DNA of 12,035 nucleotides from JBDRFZ01 sp043818395 (GTDB lineage Bacteria; Patescibacteriota; Patescibacteriia; 2-12-FULL-60-25). Under the pieces are notes generated by a model. It was not told the DNA's origin. It searched no databases and was given only the letters and a program-made list of their open reading frames with translations. The stretch is from contig JBDRFZ010000037.1 in NCBI GenBank assembly GCA_043818395.1, positions 1-12,035 of the forward strand, in the 5' to 3' direction. Both the position numbers and the translations under genes were made by a program. Of the stretch, positions 4,963 through 12,035 are shown piece by piece (positions within the stretch are counted from its first letter, which is position 1; every line of letters begins with the position of its first letter).

Positions 4963-5654
4963 TCCAGCAATTATTCAACAAAATTTCGGATAAAGAAAAA
5001 ACAAAAGCCATACAAAACTTATTTGAACATGCCGTACCCAATGGTGATTTTTTTTTAATGGTCATCCTTTCGGTTCTAATGGCCACTCTGGGATTACTGA
5101 CCGACAGTTCGGCGGTAATCGTCGGCAGTATGTTGATTGCGCCGATTCTTTATCCAACCCTGAGTCTGGCCATGGGCATCATCATGTCTGATTTTTCGCT
5201 GGCTTCAAAATCTTTCATGACACTCGTTAAAGCCTCGATTTTAAGCGCTGTCTTCGCTGCTATCATAGCCCTGCTCTTTTCTTCACAGTCGAATGAAATA
5301 ACATCGGAAATTCTGGCTCGTACAAAACCTTCATTGCTTTATGCAGCCATCGGTACGGTAGCTGGTTTTGCCGCCGCATTCGCCTTAGTAAAACCAAAAC
5401 TCAGCGAGACTCTGCCTGGCGTTGCTATTTCCGTAGCGCTCGTGCCGCCGCTCGCTGTAGTCGGCATAGGATTAGCTCGATTGGATTTTACGATTATGGT
5501 TAATTCATTGCTCCTATTTTTAATCAATGCCGCAGCCGTGGTCTTTGCGGCAACTATTGTTTTTTCATTCATGAACTTTTATTTAAAACGCAAAATAGCA
5601 GAAGAAGTCGTTAAAGAAGAAGAGGAAGAAATAGAAAAAGAAAAAGAAAAATAG
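4959..5654 (+). CDS. DUF389 membrane protein
   Basis: This 231-residue protein has the conserved DUF389 core. LLTDSSAVIVGSMLIAPIL (46-64) is the family hallmark, and GVAISVALVPPLAVVGIGLA (154-173) is its second conserved helix pair. About six membrane helices lie near residues 31-48, 53-75, 88-108, 126-144, 154-174 and 178-205. The cytoplasmic tail is strongly charged (EEVVKEEEEEIEKEKEK). The molecular role of the family is not established. It is shorter than family members that carry extra N-terminal domains. The MscS gene follows after 13 bases, and this co-location suggests a shared job in membrane or osmotic stress. The start has no ribosome-binding site but overlaps a mini-ORF stop. Confidence 0.88.
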   Translation: MIQQLFNKISDKEKTKAIQNLFEHAVPNGDFFLMVILSVLMATLGLLTDSSAVIVGSMLIAPILYPTLSLAMGIIMSDFSLASKSFMTLVKASILSAVFAAIIALLFSSQSNEITSEILARTKPSLLYAAIGTVAGFAAAFALVKPKLSETLPGVAISVALVPPLAVVGIGLARLDFTIMVNSLLLFLINAAAVVFAATIVFSFMNFYLKRKIAEEVVKEEEEEIEKEKEK

Positions 5655-5667
5655 AACTGTTTATCCT

Positions 5668-6627
5668 ATGGATAACAAACTACCTTCACAAGCAAATATC
5701 TTTAAAAAAATAATCAACTTCCTGATCCTATCCGGTATCGCAGGATTCGCTTGGTTTCTAAATTTTAAATATGAGGATGTTGATCTTACAAAGATTTTTT
5801 ATAGCTTTATCGCCATCGCCGTTTCCTATTTATTTTTAAAACTTATTCTAGAAGGAATCGTGAGTAAAAAAATCAAAGAATCAAAGGCTAGATACTCCTT
5901 CCGAAAAACCACCCAGCTTCTTTTTATTATCAGTTCGTTCATTATCATTTTACGCATCTGGATAGTTAACCCGCAGGCATTACTTGTCGCCTACGGACTT
6001 GTAGCAGCCGGTGTCGCCATTGCGTTACAGGATGTTTTCAAAAATTTTGCCGGTGCGTTTACGATCTTTTTAACAGGTATTTATCGGGTCGGAGACAGGA
6101 TAGAAGTGAATTCAAAATACGGTGATGTTATCGACATCGGCCTTTTTTATACTACGCTACTTGAATTACGCACCTGGGTAGACGGCGACCAGGCGACTGG
6201 AAGAATCACGCTCCTGCCGAACGGACAAATTCTTTCCTACCCAGTCCACAACTATACCAAAGACCATAATTTTATCTGGGATGAAATAACGCTCCCTATT
6301 ACATATACAAGCGACTGGAAAAAAGCTATAAAACTCATTCAGGCCATCGTGAAGAAAGAAACATACGAGGCGACCAAGCGAGCCGAACGGGAAATTTCAC
6401 AGCTGGAAGAAAAATACTATTTATCTAAACGCAATATTGAACCGGCAATATTCATTACACCGACCGACAATTGGATCACGTTTCGTATCAGATACGTTGT
6501 TGATGCAAGAGAGCGACGAATTATTAATAACAAACTAGCGAAGCTTATTTTAAACGAACTGCGAAAAGCGAAGGACGTTAAAATCGCTTCTCAAACGGTT
6601 ACCATTACAACCGCTCCATCGCTTTAA
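5668..6627 (+). CDS. Mechanosensitive ion channel, MscS family
   Basis: This 319-residue protein forms a homoheptameric tension-gated channel in MscS relatives, releasing solutes on hypo-osmotic shock. Membrane helices are seen near residues 14-32, 42-62 and 82-100. The pore helix TM3, rich in Gly and Ala, runs from about 104 to 137 (AYGLVAAGVAIALQDVFKNF is its core). The beta domain follows, with YRVGDRIEV (139-147) and the LPNGQ signature (183-187). The C-terminal alpha/beta domain starts near 205 and contains a charged helical insertion at about 229-256. It is cotranscribed with the DUF389 gene and ends six bases before the convergent dedA-like gene. Confidence 0.93.
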   Translation: MDNKLPSQANIFKKIINFLILSGIAGFAWFLNFKYEDVDLTKIFYSFIAIAVSYLFLKLILEGIVSKKIKESKARYSFRKTTQLLFIISSFIIILRIWIVNPQALLVAYGLVAAGVAIALQDVFKNFAGAFTIFLTGIYRVGDRIEVNSKYGDVIDIGLFYTTLLELRTWVDGDQATGRITLLPNGQILSYPVHNYTKDHNFIWDEITLPITYTSDWKKAIKLIQAIVKKETYEATKRAEREISQLEEKYYLSKRNIEPAIFITPTDNWITFRIRYVVDARERRIINNKLAKLILNELRKAKDVKIASQTVTITTAPSL

Positions 6628-6633
6628 TACAAA

Positions 6634-7272
6634 TTAAGATCGTTTTTTTGATCTTACATATTCGAATATTCCCGGTAATATTGAAACTAAAATTATAAAT
6701 AGTATCGCCACGCTGAAATTTTCTTTTACGATCGGCATATTTCCAAAAAAATAACCAAGGAGTACGAACAGCAAAACCCACGTCAACCCGCCGGCGATAT
6801 TGAAAAGTAAAAATTTTGAATAATCCATTTTACCGACTCCGGCCACAAACGGAGCGAATGTCCGTACGATGGGTACGAAACGGGCTAAAAATATAGTTTT
6901 ACCGCCGTACTTTTCAAAAAAGTTTTTAGTCTTTGCCAGATATTCCGGTTTTAATTTTATGAATCTGTTGTTTTGGAAAAACGACAGACCGAGATTCCGG
7001 CCTACCCAGTAATTCGCGGTATCACCGGCTATGGCCGCAAAAGCCAGGGTCAGACAAAGAAAAAAAATATCGAACGCTCCGGTTGCCGCAAAGGTTCCGG
7101 CCGCAAAGAGCAATGAATCGCCGGGTAAAAAGGGCGTGACCACCAAGCCGGTTTCACAAAAAATAATGACAAAAAGAACAGCGTAAGAAAAGTTGCCGAA
7201 TTTTGCTATGAGCGATCCGAGCGATGTATCAAGATGGATGAAAAAGAAAATCAAACTATTAAAGGATGGCAT
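6634..7272 (-). CDS. DedA family membrane protein
   Basis: This 212-residue protein belongs to the DedA/VTT (SNARE-associated) family, thought to move lipids or couple to the proton gradient in membrane homeostasis. It shows the family signatures: Glu40 in FCETGLVVTPFLPGDS, with Asp52; GDTANYWVGR (83-92); FFEKYGGKTIFLARFVPIVR (118-137) with Arg131 and Arg137; and the APFVAGVGKM segment (140-149). The two acidic and two Arg residues match those needed for function in E. coli YqjA and YghB. It follows the BASS transporter gene by four bases and probably depends on its promoter. The final codons (RSKKRS and stop) contain a seven-base-pair dyad. Confidence 0.93.
   Translation of the reverse strand: MPSFNSLIFFFIHLDTSLGSLIAKFGNFSYAVLFVIIFCETGLVVTPFLPGDSLLFAAGTFAATGAFDIFFLCLTLAFAAIAGDTANYWVGRNLGLSFFQNNRFIKLKPEYLAKTKNFFEKYGGKTIFLARFVPIVRTFAPFVAGVGKMDYSKFLLFNIAGGLTWVLLFVLLGYFFGNMPIVKENFSVAILFIILVSILPGIFEYVRSKKRS
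6635..6656. terminator. Possible hairpin between convergent mscS and dedA-like genes
   Basis: TAAGATC (6635-6641) pairs with GATCTTA (6650-6656) around a loop that includes seven T. It lies inside the 3' coding end of the dedA-like gene and just past the MscS stop. The stem is short and has no outside T-run, so a terminator role is only possible. Confidence 0.3.
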
Positions 7273-7276
7273 AGAG

Positions 7277-8203
7277 TTAATTTAATTTATTTTTATTACT
7301 TATCTTCTTCCAAACCGGTAGCATTGTCGACCAGGGCAGAATGGATAATACGAGAGGCAGTAAAACTTCGGGAGACGTAAAAAACTTTGTTGCTAAATAT
7401 ATAGCTAACGTAAAATTCATGTAAACGAAACAAACCGTAACCGTCCTTCGCTCCGCATAAGGTTTCCACCATGCTACCCAGTAACCGATAACATGCAGAC
7501 AGGCAAAAAATACAAATAAGACGACTATAGTACGAATAATCCCCCAACCGGAACGAGCATAAATCAAAACAGCATCAGCCTGATTAGCCACTGCCCCAGC
7601 CACCAATAAGCCGAGCAAAGCGATGGATATGGTTTTTGTTCTTTTCGCATACCTGGCCGTTATATTCGGTGCTAAACGTTTGAATATTTCAGCTAATACA
7701 AATGGGATGAAGATTACCAAGGCCAGTGTCTTTAACATCTCAAAAGTATCAACCGGAATCGACGTTTCATACGTCAAACGAGTGATAAGCGGTATGGTTA
7801 TGGGCGCTAAAAGCGACATAATCATGGTTAAAACCAGAGCCAGCGATACCTTACCGCCTATAACCTCGACCTGTAATGGGCTGGTCATTCCAGCTGGCAT
7901 GGCGGCCAAAAGAAAAAGAGGAAAAGCGAGATCCGGGACAATCAGATTAGCGATCGCATACACTACGAACGGTAAAACCAGTAGCATGATCAAAGAGGTA
8001 AAGGTGAGCAATCGCCAATCCTTCACATGCAAAATGACTTCTCTGAAATTTATTTTTAAGATTGATAAAAAAAATATGACTTGCAAAAAAAACGTATTTA
8101 AAACGACCAAAAAACGCGCCTGCGGAATAAACAAACCCACGATAAGCGAAAGGAGCAGGATAAAAATATATGATTCAGCTATTCCACGAATTGTTCTGAG
8201 CAT
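7277..8203 (-). CDS. Bile acid:sodium symporter-like (BASS) transporter
   Basis: This 308-residue protein has about nine to ten membrane helices throughout. MPAGMTSPLQVEVIGGKVSLAL (102-123) matches the first discontinuous helix region of BASS/SBF transporters, where Pro- and Gly-rich turns bind ion and substrate. MSLLAPITIPLI (129-140) follows. The second crossover region is near 258-275 (VYMNFTLAIYLA); the usual Arg-Asn pair there appears as Met-Asn. Family members carry organic anions, often with sodium, but the substrate cannot be read from sequence. It is first in a two-gene leftward unit with the dedA-like gene. A TATAAT box lies 12 bases before the ATG, so the leader would be only a few bases. 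Confidence 0.82.
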   Translation of the reverse strand: MLRTIRGIAESYIFILLLSLIVGLFIPQARFLVVLNTFFLQVIFFLSILKINFREVILHVKDWRLLTFTSLIMLLVLPFVVYAIANLIVPDLAFPLFLLAAMPAGMTSPLQVEVIGGKVSLALVLTMIMSLLAPITIPLITRLTYETSIPVDTFEMLKTLALVIFIPFVLAEIFKRLAPNITARYAKRTKTISIALLGLLVAGAVANQADAVLIYARSGWGIIRTIVVLFVFFACLHVIGYWVAWWKPYAERRTVTVCFVYMNFTLAIYLATKFFTSPEVLLPLVLSILPWSTMLPVWKKISNKNKLN

Positions 8204-8215
8204 ACGAATGACATG

Positions 8216-8273
8216 ATTATACGCTTCTTTTTATGCTTAAAATATTGACATTAACGCTAGATTTAGCTACTCT
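8216..8273. promoter_or_regulatory. Divergent promoters for the BASS and pyrophosphatase genes
   Basis: On the - strand a perfect TATAAT occupies 8221-8216, 12 bases before the BASS start codon, with no convincing -35. On the + strand a perfect TTGACA (8245-8250) is followed 17 bases later by TACTCT (8268-8273), 15 bases before the pyrophosphatase ATG. No Shine-Dalgarno sequence is seen for either gene. Confidence 0.55.
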
Positions 8274-8288
8274 TCTACACAAAACTAT

Positions 8289-10283
8289 ATGTCTAATGCT
8301 TTACTTTTTGCCCTGATAGCGAGCTTAATCGCTCTTATCTGGGGCGCATACTTAGTTCGTTGGATTTTATCCAAACCTGCGGGTGATGGCAAAATGTTAG
8401 AAATTGCCAAAGCCATACAAGTGGGTGCGCTAGCCTATCTAAACCGCCAGTATAAAACCATAGGGATCATCGGTGCGGTGATATTTATCGTACTATGGAT
8501 GACACTCGGATGGTATATGGCGCTGGGTTTTGCAGTTGGTGCCATGCTTTCTGCATTAGCTGGTTATATCGGCATGTTCGTTTCGGTGCGCGCTAACGTA
8601 AGAACAACTGAAGCGGCTAAAACAGGATTAAAAGAAGCTTTAAATGTAGCTGTTAAAGGAGGAACGGTAACCGGCCTTTTTGTAGTCGGTCTGGGTCTTC
8701 TGGGCGTCACTGGATTTTATGCTTTAACACATGATCTGAACGCCCTGATCGGACTTGGTTTTGGAGGATCTTTAATTTCCGTTTTCGCCAGGCTTGGCGG
8801 CGGTATTTTTACCAAGGCGGCGGATGTTGGTGCTGATTTAGTCGGAAAAATTGAAGCCGGTATTCCAGAGGATGACCCACGCAACCCTGCGGTTATCGCA
8901 GATAATGTGGGTGACAATGTCGGAGACTGTGCCGGTATGGCCGCTGATTTATTTGAGACATACGCTGTAACCGCCGTGGCCACCATGCTACTCGGCAGTT
9001 TGATTTTTCCGGGAAATGAAAAAATAATCATTTTTCCCCTTGTCTTAGGCGGGGTTTCTATCATTACTTCAATCGTAGGTACATTCTTCATAAAACTCGG
9101 ATCAAATAAAAATATAATGGGCGCGTTATACAAAGGCCTGGTCGTTGCCGGAATTTTGGCCGCGATAATTTTCGCCTACTTATCGCGCAAATTTTTTCCG
9201 GCAGGTTCTGTGATATCCAGTTCAGCTATAACAAAATCGGCCATGGTCGGTTTGGCTGTAACGGCTCTAATGGTTTGGATCACCGAATACTACACCTCGA
9301 CCAAATACAAACCCGTACAAAAAATTGCCAAGGCATCGGAAACCGGACATGGCACAAATGTGATTGCAGGTTTGGCTATGAGCATGAAGTCGACCGCTTT
9401 ACCGGTACTAATCATCGCCATAGCCATGCTCCTGGCGTTTAGCTTCGCCGGACTTTACGGGGTCGCGATTGCAGCCATGAGCATGCTTTCATTAACCGGG
9501 ATAATCGTGGCAATCGATGCTTATGGTCCGATTACGGATAATGCCGGCGGTATCGCAGAGATGGCCGGACTGCCAGAAAGCGTGCGCGAGATTACCGATC
9601 CGTTGGACGCCGTCGGTAATACCACCAAAGCGGTTACCAAGGGTTATGCCATAGCCTCAGCCGGTTTGGCGGCGCTGGTATTATTTTCTGCATATACACA
9701 GGAATTCGCTAAAATGGGAAAAATTCTGACCTTTAGCTTGGAAGATCCAAAAGTAATCGCCGGACTCTTCATCGGCGGCTTACTCCCCTATCTTTTTGGC
9801 GCTTACGCCATGGAAGCTGTTGGTAAAACAGCCGGAGCCGTAGTCGAAGAGGTCAGACGCCAATTTCGAACCATTGCCGGAATCATGGAAGGAACGGCTA
9901 AACCCGACTATGCAAAAACTGTAGACATCGTTACTAAGGCCGCAATAAGGCAGATGATCGTACCGGCACTAATTCCTGTCGTCGTACCAATTCTGATCGG
10001 TAGATTTTTAGGGCCCGTGGCATTAGGCGGAGTCTTGGTCGGTTCCATCGTGACTGGATTATTCGTAGCCATTTCCATGACTTCTGGCGGCGGTGCTTGG
10101 GACAACGCTAAAAAATACATCGAATCCGGACACTTTGGCGGCAAAAAATCATTTGCCCACCAAGCCGCGGTTACGGGCGATACGGTCGGCGATCCTTACA
10201 AAGACACGGCTGGCCCGGCTATCAATCCAATGATTAAAATTCTTAATATCATGGCACTTTTACTGGTCTCCATGATGATTTGA
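8289..10283 (+). CDS. hppA: Membrane H+-translocating pyrophosphatase, K+-independent type
   Basis: This 664-residue, full-length membrane pyrophosphatase has about 16 helices and hydrolyses pyrophosphate to pump ions outward. The catalytic signatures are all present: DVGADLVGKIEAGIPEDDPR (179-198), DNVGDNVGDCAGMAADLFE (205-223), DNAGGIAEMAG (417-427), GAWDNAKKYIE (602-612) and GDTVGDPYKDTAGPAINP (630-647). The subtype residues in GNTTKAVTKG (443-452) are Lys447 and Thr450. In this family Lys and Thr here mark K+-independent, proton-pumping enzymes, while K+-dependent ones have Ala and Gly. It recovers energy from the pyrophosphate made in RNA, DNA and tRNA charging reactions, useful in a cell with limited respiration. 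It is a single-gene unit with its own promoter and a strong terminator. Confidence 0.97.
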   Translation: MSNALLFALIASLIALIWGAYLVRWILSKPAGDGKMLEIAKAIQVGALAYLNRQYKTIGIIGAVIFIVLWMTLGWYMALGFAVGAMLSALAGYIGMFVSVRANVRTTEAAKTGLKEALNVAVKGGTVTGLFVVGLGLLGVTGFYALTHDLNALIGLGFGGSLISVFARLGGGIFTKAADVGADLVGKIEAGIPEDDPRNPAVIADNVGDNVGDCAGMAADLFETYAVTAVATMLLGSLIFPGNEKIIIFPLVLGGVSIITSIVGTFFIKLGSNKNIMGALYKGLVVAGILAAIIFAYLSRKFFPAGSVISSSAITKSAMVGLAVTALMVWITEYYTSTKYKPVQKIAKASETGHGTNVIAGLAMSMKSTALPVLIIAIAMLLAFSFAGLYGVAIAAMSMLSLTGIIVAIDAYGPITDNAGGIAEMAGLPESVREITDPLDAVGNTTKAVTKGYAIASAGLAALVLFSAYTQEFAKMGKILTFSLEDPKVIAGLFIGGLLPYLFGAYAMEAVGKTAGAVVEEVRRQFRTIAGIMEGTAKPDYAKTVDIVTKAAIRQMIVPALIPVVVPILIGRFLGPVALGGVLVGSIVTGLFVAISMTSGGGAWDNAKKYIESGHFGGKKSFAHQAAVTGDTVGDPYKDTAGPAINPMIKILNIMALLLVSMMI

Positions 10284-10285
10284 AC

Positions 10286-10323
10286 AAAAAACGCCCTGCG
10301 ATTAAATTCCTGGGCGTTTTTTT
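10286..10323 (+). terminator. Intrinsic terminator of hppA
   Basis: AAAAAACGCCC (10286-10296) pairs perfectly with GGGCGTTTTTT (10312-10322), followed by another T. It begins three bases after the hppA stop codon and separates hppA from the rluA-family gene. Confidence 0.9.
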
Positions 10324-10351
10324 ATTAGTAAGATGCAATTTATTATTTTTC

Positions 10352-10360
10352 TGCTATTAT
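10352..10360 (+). promoter_or_regulatory. Extended -10 box of the pseudouridine synthase gene
   Basis: TGC-TATTAT ends six bases before ATG 10367. Transcription would therefore start at or within a base or two of the A of the start codon, giving a leaderless mRNA. No Shine-Dalgarno sequence is present. Confidence 0.5.
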
Positions 10361-10366
10361 TGCCGC

Positions 10367-11323
10367 ATGAAACATAAATGGATTATTAGGGATTCAGTAA
10401 CACCCCAAAGGCTGGATGTTTTTATCGCTACCAAATTAACGGACATTACACGTAGTCATATAGCAAAGCTCCTAAAAAATTCAGCCGGAACGGTGAACGG
10501 CAAAACAGCGTCCGTGCATCAATTTTTGAAAACGGGTGACGTTGTTGAATTTAACGATACGCCGCCTAAAAAAACGATTAAAACAACGAAGGAAGAAAAC
10601 AATAATGGAGATACGAAAAAGGAAAACTACCCCAGTCTGCACATTATCAAAGAAACCAAAGACTGGATCGTCTTAGACAAACCGGCGGGATTACTCGTTC
10701 ACACTGCGCCCGGCAAAGACGAAGAAACCTTGGTCGATCAATTACTCGAGCACGATCCTAAAATCGCTAAAATCGGCGAAGACCCGGAGCGTCCGGGCAT
10801 CGTCCACCGATTGGATCGCGAGGTTAGCGGGCTCATGGTCGTTGCCCGGACCCAGGATGCTTTTGATGACTTGAAGCGTCAATTTACCGGACATGAAGTA
10901 GAGAAAAAATACATGGCCATGGTTCACGGCCAAATAACGGATGACGAGGGCGATATCAAATTCCGAATCGCTCGATCAAAAACCAAGGCGCGCATGGCAG
11001 CAAGACCGGTTCACGAGAAAGAAGGAAAGGCCGCCTGGACGCATTTCAAAACCTTAAAAAGATACAGAAAAGCCACATTGCTCGAACTCGATATTCTTTC
11101 CGGACGGACGCACCAAATCAGGGCGCATCTCCTTGCTTTCAATCATCCGGTAATGGGCGATCCTCTTTACAATCGGCGCGCCGAAGATAGAGGTGTCAAA
11201 GCAACCCGGCTCATGTTGCAAAGTATGCATTTAAAATTCAAAGATCCGGATACTGGGGAGTTTCAGACTTTTGATATACTGCCGGTACCGGAATTCGCCC
11301 TGCTCGAAAAACAGCTCGCCTGA
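10367..11323 (+). CDS. RluA-family 23S rRNA pseudouridine synthase (RluD-like)
   Basis: This 318-residue protein converts uridine to pseudouridine in RNA. An N-terminal S4 RNA-binding domain covers about residues 13-62 (RLDVFIATKL and later NGKTASVHQFLKTGDVV). A charged Lys/Glu/Asn linker follows (66-88), then the catalytic domain. DKPAGLLVH (104-112), GIVHRLDREVSG (144-155) with catalytic Asp150, and SGRTHQIRAHL (245-255) are diagnostic. The architecture fits RluD, RluC or a related enzyme, and the exact target uridine cannot be told. The frame is open back to 10280, but the extra 29 residues would be encoded across the hppA terminator and the promoter, so ATG 10367 is preferred. The kinase gene follows after three bases. 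Confidence 0.93.
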   Translation: MKHKWIIRDSVTPQRLDVFIATKLTDITRSHIAKLLKNSAGTVNGKTASVHQFLKTGDVVEFNDTPPKKTIKTTKEENNNGDTKKENYPSLHIIKETKDWIVLDKPAGLLVHTAPGKDEETLVDQLLEHDPKIAKIGEDPERPGIVHRLDREVSGLMVVARTQDAFDDLKRQFTGHEVEKKYMAMVHGQITDDEGDIKFRIARSKTKARMAARPVHEKEGKAAWTHFKTLKRYRKATLLELDILSGRTHQIRAHLLAFNHPVMGDPLYNRRAEDRGVKATRLMLQSMHLKFKDPDTGEFQTFDILPVPEFALLEKQLA

Positions 11324-11326
11324 ATC

Positions 11327-11914
11327 ATGATCATCTCAATAGCCGGTACGCCCGGATCCGGAAAAACCACGGTTGGAAAACTTTTAGCCGAACGTTTGGG
11401 TTTGAAATTTTATTCTATTGGAGCCTTACGGGGAAAAATGGCTGTTGATAAAGGGATAGATTTGGAGGCGCTGAATGAAATCGGCGAATCCGAAGCTTAT
11501 ACAGATAAAATAGTCGATGATTATCAAAAAGTTCTGGGCGAAAAAGAAGATCAATTCGTCATCGAGGGCCGGCTGTCGTGGTATTTTATCCCAAACTCTT
11601 TCAAGGTTTACCTGAAATGCGACATCGAAGAAGCGGCTCGCAGGGTTTTTAAAGACCGCGGCAACGATCGTGAAGATGAAAAAAAATACGCTTCGCCGAA
11701 AGAAGTGACGCAGTCTTTTTTAAACCGCGCAGGCTCCGATACCAGACGTTATAAAAAATATTACGGGATTAATTATCCGGATGAATCAAAATTCGACCTG
11801 GTGATTGATACGACGAATTATGAAAAACCGGAAGTGGCTGTAGAAAAAATTATTGATGAAATCAGGCGGCAAAAATTGATTCCTGCCGGTTCGACTGTCC
11901 CACGGAAGTTGTAA
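11327..11914 (+). CDS. Cytidylate kinase-like protein, C-terminus supplied by IS
   Basis: This P-loop kinase of 195 codons phosphorylates CMP/dCMP if it follows its closest-looking family. GTPGSGKTT (7-15) is the Walker A loop. IEGRLS (79-84) and RYKKYYGINY (141-150) resemble the short archaeal type of CMP kinase, as does FDLVIDTTNY (156-165). The start lies three bases after the RluA-family stop, so the genes are cotranscribed. The IS begins at 11896, at the third base of codon 190; the last five codons (VPRKL) and the TAA are IS sequence. The catalytic fold seems complete before the insertion, so activity may survive, but the native end is lost. Other small AAA/nucleoside kinases are possible. 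Confidence 0.82.
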   Translation: MIISIAGTPGSGKTTVGKLLAERLGLKFYSIGALRGKMAVDKGIDLEALNEIGESEAYTDKIVDDYQKVLGEKEDQFVIEGRLSWYFIPNSFKVYLKCDIEEAARRVFKDRGNDREDEKKYASPKEVTQSFLNRAGSDTRRYKKYYGINYPDESKFDLVIDTTNYEKPEVAVEKIIDEIRRQKLIPAGSTVPRKL

Positions 11915-12035
11915 TGTCCCTTTTGCGGGAAGTTAGAATGTCACATTCTGGCCGGCTGTCGGGAACTCCGGATTCCTGTACAACGGTCTGGTATGACAAC
12001 CCAACTTTTCGCTATGTCAAAAAAGGATATTGATC
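11896..12035 (+). mobile_element. Insertion sequence, one terminus (right copy, truncated by window edge)
   Basis: This is identical over 140 bases to the reverse complement of 1-140. The tip is TGTCCC at 11896. Subterminal direct repeats GGAAGTTxxAATGTCxC occur at 11904-11920 and 11928-11944, and the dyad AGAATGT-C-ACATTCT is at 11935-11949. A transposase start follows at 12014. The insertion lies inside the 3' end of the kinase gene. Confidence 0.75.
12014..12035 (+). CDS. Transposase, first seven codons only (right IS copy)
   Basis: ATG at 12014 opens a frame reading MSKKDID to the window edge, the same as in the left copy but on the opposite strand. The distance from the IS tip (about 118 bases) suits a 5' untranslated region carrying terminal binding sites and a promoter. 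The family is not provable from this fragment. Confidence 0.4.

Noticed and set aside
7623..8216. A 197-codon frame on the + strand
   Set aside because: It is the complement of the BASS transporter gene. Its translation is rich in Lys, Ser and Thr without motifs, while the opposite strand encodes a clear membrane protein.
10280..10366. An upstream start for the pseudouridine synthase
   Set aside because: The extra residues would be encoded across the hppA terminator and the extended -10, and read as unrelated hydrophobic sequence. The S4 domain begins properly after ATG 10367.
1..12035. A 12-kb transposon, plasmid or phage with 140-bp terminal inverted repeats
   Set aside because: The interior is housekeeping (tRNAs, RNase HII, RluA, pyrophosphatase) with no replication or capsid genes. 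The right repeat interrupts a kinase gene, and both repeats open the same transposase start pointing outward.

Overview
The window looks like a complete metagenomic contig from a bacterium with a small, compact genome, most likely a Patescibacteria/CPR lineage. That placement is an inference from gene content and style: short intergenic gaps, promoters sitting almost on the start codons, a membrane pyrophosphatase as an energy enzyme, DUF4230 and DUF389 membrane proteins, and archaeal-looking versions of RNase HII and CMP kinase. TGA is used as a normal stop, so the codon-reassigned CPR groups are unlikely. No ribosomal marker gene is present to fix the phylum.

Layout. Positions 1-140 and 11896-12035 are identical in inverted orientation. 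They read as the same end of one insertion sequence, each running outward into the first seven codons of a transposase gene. Between them lie chromosomal genes. From the left: tRNA-Ile(GAT) with a long palindrome at its 5' end; a leftward four-gene operon (2365 to 432) of DUF1059 protein, SprT-like metalloprotease, ferredoxin-NADP reductase-type flavoprotein and lipoprotein; RNase HII (+); a DUF4230 membrane-anchored protein (-); a GC-rich unknown protein built of four internal repeats (+); a second tRNA with anticodon TAT, probably tRNA-Ile for AUA codons; a DUF389 + MscS pair (+); a leftward BASS-type transporter + DedA pair; a K+-independent-type H+-pyrophosphatase (+); and an RluA-family pseudouridine synthase followed by a CMP-kinase-like protein (+), whose last codons come from the right-hand IS.

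How it works together. Much of the middle (4959-10283) is membrane physiology: a mechanosensitive channel with a DUF389 partner, a DedA membrane-homeostasis protein, a small-solute transporter and an ion-pumping pyrophosphatase. The rest is RNA and nucleotide housekeeping (two tRNAs, RNase HII, RluA, CMP kinase) plus a redox/metalloprotease operon. Intrinsic terminators are clear after both tRNAs and after the pyrophosphatase gene. I see no phage, CRISPR, toxin-antitoxin or biosynthetic cluster.

The least ordinary items are: the UAU-anticodon tRNA beside a GAU tRNA-Ile; the palindrome overlapping the mature tRNA-Ile 5' end; the four-repeat GC-rich orphan protein; a recurrent leaderless-type promoter signature; and the IS copies bounding the contig, where the 140-base shared length matches what a k=141 de Bruijn assembly would leave at a multicopy IS.
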